Shown here: in pieces, positions 42,358 to 43,375 of the stretch
Position numbering within the stretch: position 1 is the stretch's first letter
How the letters are laid out: each line of letters starts with the position of its first letter
Source of the DNA: Paenibacillus farraposensis
Lineage (GTDB): Bacteria > Bacillota > Bacilli > Paenibacillales > Paenibacillaceae
Reading direction: 5' to 3'
Assembly (NCBI RefSeq): GCF_020736845.1
Contig: NZ_JAFFQR010000112.1
Location: 755,526-798,900 of the forward strand
DNA length: 43,375 nt
Program-made: the position numbers and the translations under genes
Notes under the pieces: model-generated
The model's input: the letters and a program-made list of their open reading frames with translations, nothing else
Told to the model about the DNA's origin: nothing
Databases searched by the model: none

Positions 42358-42885
42358 CTACATTTGATCGATGAAGTTTAAATAGTCTTGTGCACTTTTT
42401 TCAATTGTTTCAGCCGCGGGTTCAAATTCAGCACCGTATGAAGCAAAGAACGAACGGTAGTCTGCTTTACAATAAATAGCGGTTGTTTTGAAAGGTACTA
42501 AAATTTCCTCCAAGGTATGCTTGTATCTACCGTTCTCGCTGTAATCTTCACTTTTTATACCAGCTGATACAGCCAAAGCAATCTTACGATTTTTTAGTTT
42601 ATCTCCTTTCGATCCGTAAGCCCATCCGTAAGTAAATACATCATCTAACCACTTTTTAAGGAGTGGAGGACAGTTAAACCAAAAAACAGGAAACTGCAAA
42701 ACAAGTTTATCATGACTCTCAATCAATTTTTGTTCTCTTTCCACATCAATATTTCCATCCGGATAAACTTTAGATAACTCATGCACTGTATACTTCTCAG
42801 GTTGTTTTTTAAGTTCCTCAACCCATCTTTTATTAAAAACCGAAGTTTCAATGTTAGGATGTGTTACTATAATTAAAGTTCTCAA
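42358..42885 (-). CDS. NAD(P)H:quinone oxidoreductase (YwrO/KefF-type flavodoxin fold)
   Basis: A 175-residue flavodoxin-like protein: LIIVTHPNIETSVFN at the N terminus (FMN/FAD phosphate loop), LVLQFPVFWFNCPPLLKKWLDDVFTYGWAYG (isoalloxazine and substrate side), and ALAVSAG. It reduces quinones by two electrons with NAD(P)H. The start is TTG, eight bases after AGGAGGAA. Upstream, at 42978-42999, is a perfect dyad typical of a repressor site. Convergent with the HxlR-type regulator. Confidence 0.9.
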   Translation of the reverse strand: MRTLIIVTHPNIETSVFNKRWVEELKKQPEKYTVHELSKVYPDGNIDVEREQKLIESHDKLVLQFPVFWFNCPPLLKKWLDDVFTYGWAYGSKGDKLKNRKIALAVSAGIKSEDYSENGRYKHTLEEILVPFKTTAIYCKADYRSFFASYGAEFEPAAETIEKSAQDYLNFIDQM

Positions 42886-42977
42886 GACTTCTTCCTCCTA
42901 GAATATAATAATGTTCAGCTACATTCATTAGTATATTCGCCTTGTCGCTCTATTGTAAGTATGCACTTTTATTACAT

Positions 42978-42999
42978 GTACTTACCTAAAGGTTAGTAC
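42978..42999 (-). promoter_or_regulatory. 22-bp perfect dyad in the quinone-reductase promoter
   Basis: GTACTTACC and GGTTAGTAC flank TAAA; the outer GTACT/AGTAC and inner ACC/GGT match perfectly as an inverted repeat. It lies 93 bases before the start codon and overlaps the region downstream of a TTGACA at 43012-43007. A regulator of the HxlR/YodB type is the obvious candidate. Confidence 0.7.
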
Positions 43000-43019
43000 T
43001 ATGGATTGTCAACAGTAAA

Positions 43020-43375
43020 TCAGACAGCTTTTTTAAGGGCCTCTTGGCGGTACTGAACAGGTGTCATGTATCCCAGTGTTCCGTGAATGCGATGCTTATT
43101 AAACCAGTTGACGTAATCATATAGTTCGATCTCCAAATGATGAAGGCTCTGAAATCCATCTGGTTTACGAACTCGGTTTTCATGACCTTGTAGGTGGCTT
43201 CCGCTACGGCATTGTCATAGGGGCAGCCTTTCATGCTCAGTGAAGGACCGATCTTAAAGGTTTCCAGAAGCCAAATGTAGTGCCACTGGTGCTGAACCTT
43301 ACATGGGTCAGGTCGCTGACAACGAAGCGCCTGGTTTCGGTTTGGTCAAATTTACGATTCAGGATGTTGGCTGTA
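43020..43375 (-). mobile_element. IS3-family (IS150-like) transposase remnant, cut by window edge
   Basis: Leftward translation gives the IS3 integrase end: NILNRKFDQTE, FVVSDLTHV, then WLLETFKIGPSLSMKGCPYDNAVAEATYKVMKTEF, then SLHHLEIELYDYVNWFNKHRIHGTLGYMTPVQYRQEALKKAV and TGA at 43020. Two frame changes are needed. Between HWHYI and LLETF a large part of the catalytic core, including one DDE Asp, is deleted. The element is therefore dead. The first part lies outside the window. Confidence 0.85.

Overview
The window looks like a chromosomal segment of a Paenibacillus, close to the P. polymyxa group. The reasons are strong AGGAGG ribosome sites, frequent TTG/GTG starts, endospore genes (cmpA, YjcZ-type peptides), the Bacillales order ydcC-alr-ndoAI-ndoA-tex-cmpA-sprT, and many proteins of paenibacillar type. 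The species is inferred, not proven.

Layout. (1) 0-2 kb: the tail of a cut-off gene, then a DeoR-type regulator and a Cof-type HAD phosphatase with a clear sigma-A promoter. (2) 2-11 kb: a conserved core block read mostly leftward: tRNA-Asn and tRNA-Ser, SprT-like protein, the cortex peptide CmpA (rightward), Tex, the EndoA/EndoAI toxin-antitoxin, alanine racemase, the lipoprotein YdcC, and formate-tetrahydrofolate ligase with a one-base frameshift near its end. (3) 11.5-12.2 kb: two decayed small genes. (4) 12.2-15.6 kb: a response regulator, histidine kinase and BcrA/BcrB-like ABC exporter, typical of peptide-antibiotic sensing and self-protection. (5) 15.7-17 kb: an FMN riboswitch with an intrinsic terminator, controlling a DMT/EamA transporter that is probably a flavin importer. 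(6) 17-21 kb: a dCache chemoreceptor and a type-B carboxylesterase. (7) 21-25 kb: a GbsR-type regulator divergent from a glycine betaine/choline ABC importer (OpuAA plus a fused permease/binding protein). (8) 25-28.5 kb: a TetR-HlyD adaptor-ABC-2 permease operon with its operator and promoter, but no ATPase. (9) 28.6-34.1 kb: a sugar-permease relic, a small Sm-like tail-anchored protein, a polysaccharide deacetylase, a histidine-rich LPKTG peptide followed by a class F-like sortase, an Amidase_6 protein and a MOP-family flippase; this is a cell-surface neighbourhood. (10) 34.1-43.4 kb: an AT-rich accessory zone dominated by broken genes (SRPBCC, prolyl-oligopeptidase esterase, discoidin/FN3 protein, phage holin, a nucleotidyltransferase-like/kinase-like pair, an IS3 transposase), with apparently intact YmaF, DUF1259, two duplicated YjcZ-like peptides, an HxlR regulator and a quinone reductase.

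Main points of interest are the His-rich LPKTG peptide that lacks the usual membrane anchor and sits before its own sortase with a terminator hairpin between them; the riboswitch-controlled EamA transporter; the frameshifted nucleotidyltransferase/kinase cassette; and the duplicated YjcZ-like peptides. Single-base frameshifts recur, several at homopolymers, so assembly indels must be separated from true decay. All family names come from recognition of the translated sequence; no database search was possible.
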